Under the pieces are notes generated by a model. It ran no database searches and was not told where the DNA came from. It saw only the letters and a program-made list of their open reading frames with translations. Below, piece by piece: positions 44,506 to 53,807 of a stretch of DNA of 64,000 nt (position 1 is its first letter; each line of letters opens with the position of its first letter). Made by a program: the position numbers and the translations under genes. The stretch comes from Pseudanabaenaceae cyanobacterium SKYG29 (lineage in GTDB: Bacteria > Cyanobacteriota > Cyanobacteriia > Pseudanabaenales > Pseudanabaenaceae). Location of the stretch: positions 124,001 to 188,000 of the forward strand of contig JANWWT010000001.1 of NCBI GenBank assembly GCA_025055675.1, written 5' to 3'.

Positions 44506-45301
44506 CTATAAAGCCTTCGTATTCCTCGTATTCAGGAGGGACATCAATTTCACTTTTCAGCAGATGTTTGGGACGCACCTCCTCCAACAGAGAGCCATCT
44601 ATGAGGACTGTAGTAGGCGGTAGCCGCTGAATCAGACTTTCTAGGTGCTCCACGCGGGTAATTAGGCTTCTGATTGTCTCCCCTTCTGGGTCAGGTACAC
44701 GGTTGTGCTCTAGGGGTTGGATTTTTTCCTCCCGCTGCTTGACAATCCGCCCCGGAATACCCACAACTGTGCAATTGGAAGGAACATCTTTGATGACTAC
44801 TGAGCCAGCCCCGATACGCACATTGTCCCCGATCGTGATATTGCCCAACACTTTTGCCCCTGCTCCCACCACAACGTTATCGCCCAGGGTCGGGTGACGT
44901 TTGCCTGTTTCTTTGCCTGTACCACCTAGGGTTACGCCCTGATAGATAAGACAATTCTTGCCTATAATTGTGGTCTCCCCTATAACTACGCCCATGCCGT
45001 GGTCAATAAATGCTCCACTGCCAATCTCTGCCCCAGGGTGAATCTCAATCCCTGTCAGAAAGCGGGAAAACTGGGAGATCAGCCGCGGGATAACGGGAAT
45101 GCCTAACTTGTGGAGCCAGTGGGCAAAGCGATGCAACCAAATGGCGTGTAGTCCAGGATAGCACAGCAAGACCTCTAGCCAATTGCGAGCGGCAGGGTCA
45201 CGGTCAAAAATCACTTGGAAGTCGTTAATTAGGGTACCTAGCACTTGCTTCTGCCGTGAAGTTGTAAGATGATCGTAAGCCAATTTGCCCGATTTTTCCA
45301 T
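44489..45301 (-). CDS. cysE: serine O-acetyltransferase
   Basis: Makes O-acetylserine for cysteine synthesis. The helical N-terminal part has [20 protein letters not shown]; the left-handed beta-helix has [40 protein letters not shown] and [18 protein letters not shown]. The catalytic His in FIDHG is present. The tail of about 70 residues after VGIPGRIV is longer than usual. ATG 45301 lies only seven bases from the divergent ATG 45309 and has a poor site. GTG 45244 would begin LGTLINDF, close to the family's usual N-terminus, so either start is possible. Confidence 0.92.
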   Translation of the reverse strand: MEKSGKLAYDHLTTSRQKQVLGTLINDFQVIFDRDPAARNWLEVLLCYPGLHAIWLHRFAHWLHKLGIPVIPRLISQFSRFLTGIEIHPGAEIGSGAFIDHGMGVVIGETTIIGKNCLIYQGVTLGGTGKETGKRHPTLGDNVVVGAGAKVLGNITIGDNVRIGAGSVVIKDVPSNCTVVGIPGRIVKQREEKIQPLEHNRVPDPEGETIRSLITRVEHLESLIQRLPPTTVLIDGSLLEEVRPKHLLKSEIDVPPEYEEYEGFIGGAGI

Positions 45302-45308
45302 ACCCCCG

Positions 45309-45527
45309 ATGACGAAATCCTTTGCCGAAACTTACCCCACGATCGCCCGCTGGATAGCAAATTACGGTTGGGTGGAGATCGGTAAATCTGACTACAGTGA
45401 GTCCCTTGTCCGTGCTTTTGCTGCAGAAGGGCTGGTCTGGGAAAATTTGGATAAATACAAAACCATCGATGATGCTCTGCAAGCGCTGGAAGCTAGTTTA
45501 GCCAGTTGGTTGGAAGACCATGCATGA
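45309..45527 (+). CDS. small acidic protein of unknown function
   Basis: A 72-residue hydrophilic helical protein: [40 protein letters not shown], then [16 protein letters not shown] do not recognise a named family, but the composition is even and protein-like, and it overlaps glcE by eight bases. The frame extends back to TTG 45285; ATG 45309 is preferred. It is divergent to cysE. Confidence 0.65.
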   Translation: MTKSFAETYPTIARWIANYGWVEIGKSDYSESLVRAFAAEGLVWENLDKYKTIDDALQALEASLASWLEDHA

Positions 45528-46695
45528 ACTGCTAGCCCCGATCGTTGGCACTGAAAATCTCCAAACAATAGAGAGCAAGTTGTGGGTTACCCCCCCTAGC
45601 CAAACCCAGATGGCGGCAGTAGTCAAGCTCTGTCACGATCGGCGCTGGCAGATAGGGATTGTAGGGCAGGGGAGCAAGTTAGCCTGGGGCAACTCTTTGC
45701 AGGGTGCAGACCTGGTGCTGAGTACGGCGAAACTCCATCGCTTAATCGACCACTCCCAGGGGGATTTGACCATCACTGTAGAAGCGGGCTACAAATTTGC
45801 CGAATTGCAATCTTTTTTGGCACAGTACCAACAGTGTTTGGGCATCGACCCACCCTACAGGGAGCATTGTAGTATTGGCGGCGTAGTGGCAACGGGAGAG
45901 AGTGGTTCCTGGCGACAGCGTTACAACAGCGTGCGGGATCAAATTTTGGGGATTAAGTTTATCCGATCGGACGGTGAAATCGTGAAAGCGGGGGGCAGGG
46001 TAGTCAAAAACGTAGCGGGTTACGACCTGATGAAACTTCTGACCGGCTCCTACGGTACTTTGGGCATCATCACGGAAGTTTGTTTTCGTCTTTATCCTCT
46101 GCCCTCACCCCGTGTTTTTTACCTCTGTCAGGGGGAAGCAGAACAGATGCAAAAATTACGATCGGTCTTACTCCGTTCTCCTCTCACTCCCCTTAGTTTG
46201 GATTTATATTCCCCCTATCTCTTGCAACAATTGGGCTATGCAGCTAAGTGGGGTATTGGTATAGAATTAGCGGGTGTGGCAACAGAATTTGCCAGTAATC
46301 TACTCACGGAAATAGTCAACAATTTGGGCATTGCCCGGCAAATAATCGAGGGAGATTTTAACCGATCGGTCAGTCAAATATTTGAAAGGAACGGACGTTG
46401 TAAGATGGGGGTGCCCAGTGCTCAAGCCATAGAAGTTTTTGCCCAGATTGCCGATCGGTATCCCCTGCAAATTCATCTAGGTAGCGGTCTAGGGTTGCTG
46501 CTACTTGCCGATCAGGCAGAAGTTAGCTACTGGCGACAACAACTGACCAGGTTAGGGGGATTTCTCACAGAGCAAGGTAGAGTGAGAGATTCTATCAATT
46601 CCCAGGTTAGACAAATGATGGCAAAGATTAAGCAACAGTTTGACCCCCTAAATCTTCTCAATCCTGCTACGTATGACCCCACCCCAATTCTATGA
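45520..46695 (+). CDS. glcE: glycolate oxidase/dehydrogenase FAD-binding subunit GlcE
   Basis: FAD-linked subunit of glycolate dehydrogenase, needed in photorespiratory 2-phosphoglycolate salvage. FAD_binding_4 elements: IGIVGQGSKLAWGN, DLTITVEAGYKFAELQ, the core HCSIGGVVATGESGSWRQRY and VKNVAGYDLMKLLTGSYGTL. The C-terminus FDPLNLLNPATYDP is also as expected. 391 residues. The catalytic GlcD and iron-sulfur GlcF are not in the window. It overlaps the DUF29 frame's upstream extension but not its chosen start. Confidence 0.92.
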   Translation: MHELLAPIVGTENLQTIESKLWVTPPSQTQMAAVVKLCHDRRWQIGIVGQGSKLAWGNSLQGADLVLSTAKLHRLIDHSQGDLTITVEAGYKFAELQSFLAQYQQCLGIDPPYREHCSIGGVVATGESGSWRQRYNSVRDQILGIKFIRSDGEIVKAGGRVVKNVAGYDLMKLLTGSYGTLGIITEVCFRLYPLPSPRVFYLCQGEAEQMQKLRSVLLRSPLTPLSLDLYSPYLLQQLGYAAKWGIGIELAGVATEFASNLLTEIVNNLGIARQIIEGDFNRSVSQIFERNGRCKMGVPSAQAIEVFAQIADRYPLQIHLGSGLGLLLLADQAEVSYWRQQLTRLGGFLTEQGRVRDSINSQVRQMMAKIKQQFDPLNLLNPATYDPTPIL

Positions 46696-46778
46696 TGGTA
46701 GTAAAGTTCTGTCCCTATTGTCTTGGGGGATGGGGAGCACTAAACTATCACACCAGAAAAAGAGGTAAAGGAAGCCGC

Positions 46779-47213
46779 ATGGGAGAGACTAGACAAACCC
46801 TCTACGACAGAGATTTTGCCCTCTGGGTAGAAGACACTGTGGCTAAACTGCAGAACCAGGACTTTTCCCACCTAGACCTAGGTAACTTAATCGAAGAGGT
46901 AGCATCCTTGGGCAAAAGAGATAGACGGGAACTACTCAACCGCATGACAACCCTGTTGGAACATCTCCTCAAACTCCGCTACGTTGACCTACCAGAATGC
47001 TGTAATGGTTGGCGAGTAACTATCAAGCGCACGCAAAGAAAACTATATCTTCTGTTGCAAGACTCTCCTAGTCTGCGAAATTTTGCTAGAGAAAATATCT
47101 TAGAGTGTTATCAAGTAGCTTTATCGATCGTTAAACAAGCCTATCCCTCTGTCAACTTTCCCCCAGATTGCCCGTTCCCCCCAGACATCGATCTGCTAAT
47201 TACTGAAAATTAA
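46779..47213 (+). CDS. DUF29 family protein
   Basis: A 144-residue protein with the DUF29 pattern: TLYDRDFALWVEDTVAKLQ, LGNLIEEVASLGKRDRREL, LLEHLLKLRY. Such proteins are very numerous in cyanobacteria, often as recent duplications; the function is unknown. ATG 46779 is chosen because AAAGGAAG lies six bases before it; the longer frame from 46692 has no site. Confidence 0.85.
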   Translation: MGETRQTLYDRDFALWVEDTVAKLQNQDFSHLDLGNLIEEVASLGKRDRRELLNRMTTLLEHLLKLRYVDLPECCNGWRVTIKRTQRKLYLLLQDSPSLRNFARENILECYQVALSIVKQAYPSVNFPPDCPFPPDIDLLITEN

Positions 47214-47254
47214 GGGCTGGGTTATGATGGGAGGGTTAGTGAAAAAATGAGAGT

Positions 47255-48427
47255 ATGCAATTTGCCAAGCGCCTCGACAAAATCCCCCCCTACCTGTTTG
47301 CAGAACTCGATCGGAAGCGGAATGAACTGACCGCCAAGGGTGTAGACATTATCAACATGGGGGTAGGTGACCCCGACAAACCCACGCCCGACCATGTGGT
47401 ACAGGCGATGATCAAGGCAGTACAAGACCCCCGCACCCACAACTATCCCCCCTACCAAGGGACAAGAGCCTATCGGGAAGCAGCAGCAGCATTCATGGCA
47501 AGGCGGTTTGGTGTTACAGGCTTAGACCCCGATACCCAAATAGTTTCCTCCATTGGCTCTAAGGAGGCGATCCACAACATTTTTCTCGCTTTTGTCGAAC
47601 CAGGGGACTACGTCCTTATTCCTGACCCCGCCTACCCTGTCTATCGCACCTCCACTATCTTTGCGGGGGGAGAATACTACACCATGCCTCTCCTCCCAGA
47701 GCATAATTTTTTGCCCAACCTCGATCGGATTCCCCTAGAAGTAGCCCAGAAAGCCAAGTTACTGTGGGTCAATTATCCCAATAACCCCACGGGAGCGATC
47801 GCTGATTTGGCATTTTTCCAGGAGTTGGTAGATTTTTGCCGTCGCTATGAAATTTTGCTCTGCCACGACCACGCCTACGCTGAGATGGCTTACGACGGTT
47901 ACAAACCCCCCAGTGTCTTACAGGTGCCAGGGGCATTAGATATAGCAGTAGAGTTCCACAGTTGTTCCAAGTCCTACAACATGACGGGCTGGCGGGTAGG
48001 TTTTGTAGCTGGCTGTACAACGGGCATCAAGGGGCTAGGACAAGTGAAGACTAATGTGGATTCGGGGGTATTCAAGGCAATCCAGGAAGCAGCGATCGTT
48101 GCCTTTGAGACCAGGGAAGAGGACTTACAGAATTTGATGGCGGTCTACCAACGGCGGCGCGACCTGGTAGTAGAGGGACTGAATAAACTGGGTTGGCATT
48201 TGACTCCCCCCAAAGCGACCCTGTATGTATGGGTGCCAGTGCCCCAGGGCTATACTTCGACAGAATTTGTCACCCTGTTGTTGGAGAAGTGCGGTATCAT
48301 TGTGCCGCCAGGAAATGGCTATGGGAGTGCGGGGGAAGGATTTTTCCGCATTGCCTTGACGGTGGAGGAGGAACGGATTTTAACCGCCTTTGAGCGGATG
48401 GCACAAGCAGGTATTCGCTACCAATGA
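47255..48427 (+). CDS. dapL: LL-diaminopimelate aminotransferase
   Basis: PLP enzyme making LL-diaminopimelate from tetrahydrodipicolinate in one step, the lysine and peptidoglycan route of cyanobacteria and plants. Features: FAELDRKRNELTAKGVDIIN, MGVGDPDKPTPDHVV, IGSKEAIHNIFLAFVEPGD, VNYPNNPTGAIADLAFF, and the lysine region EFHSCSKSYNMTGWRVGFVA. 390 residues. It begins 41 bases after the DUF29 gene and overlaps the following gene by four bases. Confidence 0.92.
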   Translation: MQFAKRLDKIPPYLFAELDRKRNELTAKGVDIINMGVGDPDKPTPDHVVQAMIKAVQDPRTHNYPPYQGTRAYREAAAAFMARRFGVTGLDPDTQIVSSIGSKEAIHNIFLAFVEPGDYVLIPDPAYPVYRTSTIFAGGEYYTMPLLPEHNFLPNLDRIPLEVAQKAKLLWVNYPNNPTGAIADLAFFQELVDFCRRYEILLCHDHAYAEMAYDGYKPPSVLQVPGALDIAVEFHSCSKSYNMTGWRVGFVAGCTTGIKGLGQVKTNVDSGVFKAIQEAAIVAFETREEDLQNLMAVYQRRRDLVVEGLNKLGWHLTPPKATLYVWVPVPQGYTSTEFVTLLLEKCGIIVPPGNGYGSAGEGFFRIALTVEEERILTAFERMAQAGIRYQ

Positions 48428-48771
48428 CAGGGGATATAGTCAGTCATCTCCAGGGCGTAGTCTTCTATGACGCTAGGGGGCTACCCCAGGTACTGTTCAC
48501 CACGCGAGAACATAGTATTCACTGGACGGAAAAGAGTTTTCAAGCTTTACATTTCCAGGAATGCCTAGGGGAGATTCTCCAACTGCCACCCCTGCAATAT
48601 GCCTATCTGGAGCTACAAAGCGAAAAAATCTTGTTAGTAAACCAGGGGGAGGGGTATGTTGCTTGTCTATGGCAGGGAACAGTTCCAGAATTGTCGGCTG
48701 GCATCATTGCTAGGTTGCAAACTCTCACCCCTGATACTCTCCGCCAATACCCCCAGCTTGTCAGGCTATAA
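48424..48771 (+). CDS. hypothetical protein coupled to dapL
   Basis: A 115-residue soluble protein I do not recognise. The pattern is beta-rich (GVVFYDARGLPQVLFTTREH, LELQSEKILLVNQGEGYVA) with a short helical tail. The start overlaps the dapL stop by four bases (ATGA), implying translational coupling. Its stop abuts that of the convergent DUF3288-like gene without a gap. Confidence 0.75.
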   Translation: MTGDIVSHLQGVVFYDARGLPQVLFTTREHSIHWTEKSFQALHFQECLGEILQLPPLQYAYLELQSEKILLVNQGEGYVACLWQGTVPELSAGIIARLQTLTPDTLRQYPQLVRL

Positions 48772-49044
48772 TTATGCCCAATCGTCTCTGCCGTCTTGAT
48801 TGGTGTTATAGACGCGCTCCCGCCAGTGGAGTGCCCTGGTGTAGGCAAACAGAGACTCTTCTGTATGTCCCCAGGACTGCAGGAGCTGCTGCAAATCCCT
48901 CTGAATATCCCTAGCACCAGGGAACCCCTCATAGCGAATGAGTAACCGCGCTAGGTCAGCCAAGTGCCGGTCCGTAGGCTGGGATATGAGTAGAGTGTTG
49001 AGCAATTCCCGATCGGTGGCGTACTGGGGGTGTTGCTGCTCCAT
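48772..49044 (-). CDS. DUF3288-like small cyanobacterial protein
   Basis: A 90-residue soluble protein. It starts EQQHPQYATDRELLNTLL and continues with ARLLIRYEGFPGARDIQRDL and LLQSWGHTEESLFAYTRALH, as I recall for DUF3288, known only from cyanobacteria and without known function. It begins six bases after the gene upstream and is likely on its transcript. Confidence 0.8.
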   Translation of the reverse strand: MEQQHPQYATDRELLNTLLISQPTDRHLADLARLLIRYEGFPGARDIQRDLQQLLQSWGHTEESLFAYTRALHWRERVYNTNQDGRDDWA

Positions 49045-49050
49045 AGGTGC

Positions 49051-49998
49051 TCAGCGGGGTTGGCGATTAAGGACGACCATTTTAATGCCCACATCGGGGT
49101 TACGGGCAATGATTGTCTGATGGGTGTCTGCTAGGTACAGCTTTTTGAACCCCAGGGTGACGGACTGTTCCAGCAAATTGTCCATCATTTGGTCCTGTTG
49201 GAAGGGAGTGAGCTGATACCAGTCGTCGGTCACCAATACTACTAGTTTACCCAGCTTGTAATTTGCTTGTACGCTGTGAATCAGTCCTTCCCCAAACAAC
49301 TGGGCAATTTTAGCGACTTGGTTTTGCACATCGCTCACCAGAATCCGATCGGGGGGAATCACGCCCTTACCCCGCACAGGGGCATCCACCGCTACTGGGA
49401 GGGATTTGGCTTTTGTCACCGCCACTGCTTTTTGCCCTGAGGGTTTGAACAGCAGGAATAGCAACAGTAGAATGACCAGAGTGTAGGTAGCCGATCGTTT
49501 TGCCACAATCGGTTTGAGGGGTTCGGGGGCACCAGTTTGGATAAAGCGATCGATGGGAGTAACCGCAGTGAGGACACGGGCATAGAGGGGGCTGGCTTGC
49601 CAGTCAGTCAGGGGTTTTTGACTCCCCAGCCAGGTATAGAACTGCTGTAGTTTAGGATCGAGGCTATCCACTAACCACTGGAAAAAGCTGACAATACGGG
49701 GGAAAACCTTAGTGCGAGTAAATTCCCAAGCCGTCCCCAGTTCCTGTTGCACTTGGGGGGGGAGGAGGGGTTGATCATCGGGTTCTGCCTGCCATTTTTG
49801 GGTCAAATTCAGCACCTGTGCCAGGAAACTAGCCAAAATAGCCCGCAGTTTTTGTTGCCAACCCTCGCTGGGTTCCCCTGGACTCAATTGCTGTTGCCAC
49901 TGTGCTAAGGTGGGGTTGATTTTACTTAAAAAACGACGTAAAAATAATACAAATTGTTGTCCCCAATGCCCCAGTTTTTCCTGTAGTTTATTATTCAT
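49051..49998 (-). CDS. unknown single-pass membrane protein
   Basis: A 315-residue protein of no family I know. The first 160 residues are helical and Trp/Gln-rich (GHWGQQFVLFLRRFL, FPRIVSFFQWLVDSL). One membrane helix lies at about 173-192 (TYTLVILLLLFLLFK). The last 110 residues form an alpha/beta domain (DVQNQVAKIAQLFGEGLIHS, LGKLVVLVTDDWYQLTP, FQQDQMMDNLLEQSVTLGF) ending in DVGIKMVVLNRQPR, probably on the far side of the membrane. Paired with the DUF3288-like gene six bases after it. Confidence 0.75.
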   Translation of the reverse strand: MNNKLQEKLGHWGQQFVLFLRRFLSKINPTLAQWQQQLSPGEPSEGWQQKLRAILASFLAQVLNLTQKWQAEPDDQPLLPPQVQQELGTAWEFTRTKVFPRIVSFFQWLVDSLDPKLQQFYTWLGSQKPLTDWQASPLYARVLTAVTPIDRFIQTGAPEPLKPIVAKRSATYTLVILLLLFLLFKPSGQKAVAVTKAKSLPVAVDAPVRGKGVIPPDRILVSDVQNQVAKIAQLFGEGLIHSVQANYKLGKLVVLVTDDWYQLTPFQQDQMMDNLLEQSVTLGFKKLYLADTHQTIIARNPDVGIKMVVLNRQPR

Positions 49999-50128
49999 AG
50001 TCGCGCTATAATACAGAATTACTGTCAGATTTTAGCAAGGGATAGGTAATTCGCAGCAAGCAGTGTAACTTTATGAGTGCAAGGGAGAAAAAAACGCTTA
50101 AACTAACATCAATTTGTGCTTTGTTGTA

Positions 50129-51298
50129 ATGAGGATTTTGGTACTAGCTTGGGAATTTCCCCCCCGTATTGTTGGCGGGATTGCTAGACATGTAGCAGGT
50201 TTATTTCCTGCAGTAGTGCAAAGGGGTCAAACTGTCCATTTATTGACCGTGGCAACAGCCAATACCCCCAGCTATGAGGTAGTCAAAGGCATCCATGTCC
50301 ATCGCCTGCCCATCCCCGAACAGCGGGACTTTTTCCAGTGGGTCAAGGGCATGAATCAGGTCATGGTGGAGTGGGGACACAAGCTAATCAATGAACAACC
50401 CTTCGATTTACTCCACGCCCACGACTGGTTGGTGGGGGAAGCGGCTGTCCAACTAGCGGCACAAACTGGATTGCCTCTGGTAGCTACTATCCATGCCACA
50501 GAGTATGGCCGCCACAATGGTATTCACAACGATAGTCAGCGCTATGTCAGTGACCAGGAACGTCGCCTAGCTAGTGCTGCCTGCCGAGTAATTGTCTGCT
50601 CTCAGTATATGCTGCGGGAAGTAGGGTGGGCGCTTGGTTGTCCCCCCCACAAAGTGGATGTCATCTATAACGGCATTAACCCTGAACAAGCTTACGTTCC
50701 CCCCTTCGATCGGGAGGAGTGGCGTGCCCAATTTGCTCCCCCTGATACCAAGATAATCTATTACAACGGGCGTTTGTCCCATGAGAAGGGGATTTTCGTT
50801 CTCCTAAATGCTATGCCTAGGGTGTTACAGGGGATGGCAGGCAAAGTCCGTTGTCTGATTGTGGGGGCAGGACATCCAGGGCATGAGTTGTTTCTCAAAA
50901 GGCAAGCGGAGCAGCTGGGGATCAAAGATAAAGTCATTTTTACGGGGTTTATGGCGGATGAGGATTTGCCAAAGTTACGATCGGTGGCGGATTGTGCTGT
51001 CTTCCCTAGTTTATACGAACCCTTTGGTATCGTTGCCCTAGAGAGTTTCGCGGCGGGTGTGCCTGTGGTAGTTTCCAATACGGGGGGCTTGCCTGAAGTG
51101 GTGGAAGACGGGGTGACGGGGATTGTCACGAAGGTGAATAACTCCCAATCCCTAGCAGAAGGAATTTTGCGGGTGCTCCAAGATGCTGACCTTGCCCAAA
51201 CCCTTGTGGCCAACGCTAGAGCCGTCCTCGATGTCAAGTTTAACTGGCATATGCTAGCGCAGCAAACGATCGAGACCTACCAAAAATGCCTTAGCTAG
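50129..51298 (+). CDS. GT4 family glycosyltransferase
   Basis: Two-domain GT-B glycosyltransferase of about 389 residues. The N-terminal loop is LAWEFPPRIVGGIARHVAGL; LLHAHDWLVGEAA and TIHATEYGRHNGIHN follow; the donor domain begins IIYYNGRLSHEKGI and holds the EX7E motif in YEPFGIVALESFAAGVPVVV. GT4 enzymes retain the anomeric configuration and use nucleotide sugars; acceptor unknown. ATG 50129 gives the family start RILVLAWEFPP; the frame extends back to 50114. Its TAG lies within an eight-base overlap with the convergent kinase gene. Confidence 0.92.
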   Translation: MRILVLAWEFPPRIVGGIARHVAGLFPAVVQRGQTVHLLTVATANTPSYEVVKGIHVHRLPIPEQRDFFQWVKGMNQVMVEWGHKLINEQPFDLLHAHDWLVGEAAVQLAAQTGLPLVATIHATEYGRHNGIHNDSQRYVSDQERRLASAACRVIVCSQYMLREVGWALGCPPHKVDVIYNGINPEQAYVPPFDREEWRAQFAPPDTKIIYYNGRLSHEKGIFVLLNAMPRVLQGMAGKVRCLIVGAGHPGHELFLKRQAEQLGIKDKVIFTGFMADEDLPKLRSVADCAVFPSLYEPFGIVALESFAAGVPVVVSNTGGLPEVVEDGVTGIVTKVNNSQSLAEGILRVLQDADLAQTLVANARAVLDVKFNWHMLAQQTIETYQKCLS

Positions 51299-52907
51299 CA
51301 CAGGGCGGTAGTTTAGTGAGACTGAGATTCCGTTGAGCAGTTGTTACTAAGGGCTTGATCTCCTGCTGCCAGTGCTCGATAGCGGGAAAACAACGGGCTA
51401 ACTCGATGACGCGAGACCAGTTTTCCTGTTGGTAGGCAGTTTTGATTTGGGGCAGGAGTTCTAGGGCACGATCGGTTTCCTGCTGCCACTTGGCGATACG
51501 GACTTGGGCTGCTTGGTAGTGGGCACTGACTGGGGGAATTACTTTAGCATCCACAATTGCTAGTTCCCCTTTGCCCTCCTGAAAATCCCGTTCCCCCTTG
51601 CGCAGAATTTCCTCAGCAAATAGGTCAATCTTACTCAGGGCTTCTGCCTTGAAATCGGCAACACTCACCTGCTGCAACTTATCGAAGGCTTCCTGGAACA
51701 AACCACTCCCTCCTAGTTCCCCCCCCCATTCCAACAAACAGCGGTTTTGCCAGCGCCGCAGCGATTCAGGTAAGGACTTGTAGGGAAGATTAGTACTATA
51801 GTTCACACATTCTTCGTAGCGAAACTCGCGAAAAAACTTTGCCAACACCTGACTGTGTTTTTGCACATCCAGCCAACGCACCGTCACTATCGCTCCCAGA
51901 ATAGAGAGCAGAGCAGTACCAGCAATCATCCACACTACCCGTAATCTCTGCTTGGAAGTGGAGAGGGGACGATCGGGGACAGTGAGCAATGCTGCTTTGA
52001 GGTCTACCACGGAGGGGATGCGTTTGTCGGGGTCTTTTTCAATACAGCGCATCACGATCGTTTCCATCTCCCTAGGGATGTGTTCCGTGTAGGGTTGGCG
52101 TTTGAGAGGGATGGGAGGTTTCGTGGTATGGGCGATCGCCCAGGTCATAATGGTGGTGTCATCACTGTGGGAGAGACCGAAGGGGTCAGTACCTGTAAGC
52201 ATTTCGTAGAGCATCATGCCCAAGCTGTAGATGTCTGCCCGTTCGTCAATACTGGGATTTTCCTCTAGTTGTTCAGGGGCAGCATAGCGGCAAGTTCCCC
52301 AAAAACCCCCTGAAATAGGGGCACTGTTATCCTTCTGTTCTTGAAAGCGCAGTTTGGCGATACCGAAATCCAGAATTTTGACCAAGTCACCAAACACTGT
52401 GGGTACAAGAAAAATATTGTCCGGTTTGAGGTCACAATGAATGACTTGCACTAATTCTGTGGCTTGCGTCTGATTGCTCCAAACATTTACCCCTGTGTGA
52501 GCATGCTCCAGTCCATCGCAAATTTGTATGGCTAACTTTTTTGTTTCCTCTACACTCAAGCGCCCTTTTTGTTTCAGTAACTGCCTTAGCGTGTAGCCCC
52601 TTAACAACTCCATGACATAGAACGGTTGACCTCCCTCAGTAATCCCAAAGTCTGTAACCATTACCACGTGTTCACTTTTGATAGCAGTACATAGAGACAC
52701 TTCCCGCTCAAAGCAACGGCGCATTTTGCTGTCATGGCTAAAGTGAGTGCGCAATAATTTCAAAGCTACCCGCTTACCTAATTGTTTATCGAGGGCTACA
52801 TACACCTCCCCCGTACCCCCACTGCCAATTAGTTCTTCAATAAGGTAGCGCTGGGAGTTACCACTGCCAATAGTTTGCCCGATCAAACTATTTGATCCCT
52901 GGCTCAT
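51291..52907 (-). CDS. eukaryotic-type Ser/Thr protein kinase, membrane-bound, non-RD
   Basis: Kinase of about 538 residues. Gly loop IGSGGTGEVYVALDKQ, Lys in RVALKLLRT, the catalytic loop VIHCDLKPDNIFL, DFG in KILDFGIAKL, and the P+1 loop GTCRYAAPEQL are all present. Cys replaces Arg in the HRD motif. An insertion (VNVWSNQTQATELVQ) precedes the catalytic loop. A membrane helix at about 325-345 (VVWMIAGTALLSILGAIVTV) puts the C-terminal 190 helical residues outside. ATG 52907 is preferred to the TTG at 52919. Substrates unknown. Confidence 0.9.
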   Translation of the reverse strand: MSQGSNSLIGQTIGSGNSQRYLIEELIGSGGTGEVYVALDKQLGKRVALKLLRTHFSHDSKMRRCFEREVSLCTAIKSEHVVMVTDFGITEGGQPFYVMELLRGYTLRQLLKQKGRLSVEETKKLAIQICDGLEHAHTGVNVWSNQTQATELVQVIHCDLKPDNIFLVPTVFGDLVKILDFGIAKLRFQEQKDNSAPISGGFWGTCRYAAPEQLEENPSIDERADIYSLGMMLYEMLTGTDPFGLSHSDDTTIMTWAIAHTTKPPIPLKRQPYTEHIPREMETIVMRCIEKDPDKRIPSVVDLKAALLTVPDRPLSTSKQRLRVVWMIAGTALLSILGAIVTVRWLDVQKHSQVLAKFFREFRYEECVNYSTNLPYKSLPESLRRWQNRCLLEWGGELGGSGLFQEAFDKLQQVSVADFKAEALSKIDLFAEEILRKGERDFQEGKGELAIVDAKVIPPVSAHYQAAQVRIAKWQQETDRALELLPQIKTAYQQENWSRVIELARCFPAIEHWQQEIKPLVTTAQRNLSLTKLPPCAS

Positions 52908-52968
52908 GGAAATATGCAAAAAACCTGTAATCAGTATATCCTAACCTTGAAGCGTTCCCAGTTTAACC

Positions 52969-53781
52969 ATGTCTAGGCGGTTTACAGCACTGACAGCCGC
53001 GCTCATCCTGTGTGGTTGCACAGCTAAACAGACACCCCTTGCCCCCGACCAAACTGTATACGCAGGACGCTGGACAGCCGCTGATGGCACTTATATTCAC
53101 ATTTACCTTGACGGCGTGGCAGACATCAAAACTTCCCGCCAGGAAATCAAGGGTGGTAGTCTACAGTTGCAGGGGCAGGAGATCACAGTCGTCAAGGGCT
53201 GGCGAAGACAAACCTACCAAATCACCCAGCCCCCCCAACAGCTAGGCAGCGGTTGGTCGATGACCCTCAATGGTATTCAGTACAATCGCGGTGCTGATAA
53301 GCAAGCCATAATCGCCACTCTACCCCCCCATCGCTTCCAAGACCCCAATACCTTTGCCGGTAAAGTAGAACGTCTCTTGAAGCAGAGCTTTGAAGAACAG
53401 ACGAAAATTCCTGTCCATGGCGTAACCTGCCCGATCGCTGTGGCACCCAGAATTGGCAACGAGTTTAGCTGTCGGCTCACGGCTACTGATGGTAGCACCC
53501 TCGATGTGGTGGTCACCTCGACGGATGGGGCGGAAAACGTTGCCTGGCGAGCTAAGGAGGGCTTATTATCTTTAAGCATTCTGGAACGGGGTATTCGGGA
53601 TAATCTGCAACAACAGACAGGACAGGCTAGCCAGATTAGTTGTGGTGGTCAGTTGTTTAAGATTGCCAGCCAGGGAGATAAATTCCTCTGCCAATCCCTA
53701 TTTGCCGATGGTCAAAAGAAACAAATTGAAGTCACTGTAATCGATAATGAAGGGACAGTGCGCTGGGCAATCTATGAGTAA
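52969..53781 (+). CDS. lipoprotein with two DUF4333-like domains
   Basis: A 270-residue lipoprotein. The signal peptide ends with the lipobox LCGC, lipid Cys at residue 17. A beta-rich domain (about 25-115; VYAGRWTAADGTYIHIYLD) precedes two DUF4333-like repeats, each with a Cys pair: VTCPIAV with FSCRLTA, and ISCGGQLF with FLCQSLF. Probably anchored on the periplasmic face. It is divergent to the kinase, whose external tail could be a partner; that is inference. mnmA follows after 26 bases. Confidence 0.82.
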   Translation: MSRRFTALTAALILCGCTAKQTPLAPDQTVYAGRWTAADGTYIHIYLDGVADIKTSRQEIKGGSLQLQGQEITVVKGWRRQTYQITQPPQQLGSGWSMTLNGIQYNRGADKQAIIATLPPHRFQDPNTFAGKVERLLKQSFEEQTKIPVHGVTCPIAVAPRIGNEFSCRLTATDGSTLDVVVTSTDGAENVAWRAKEGLLSLSILERGIRDNLQQQTGQASQISCGGQLFKIASQGDKFLCQSLFADGQKKQIEVTVIDNEGTVRWAIYE

Positions 53782-53807
53782 AATGAAGATCAGTCACATA
53801 ATTCTCT

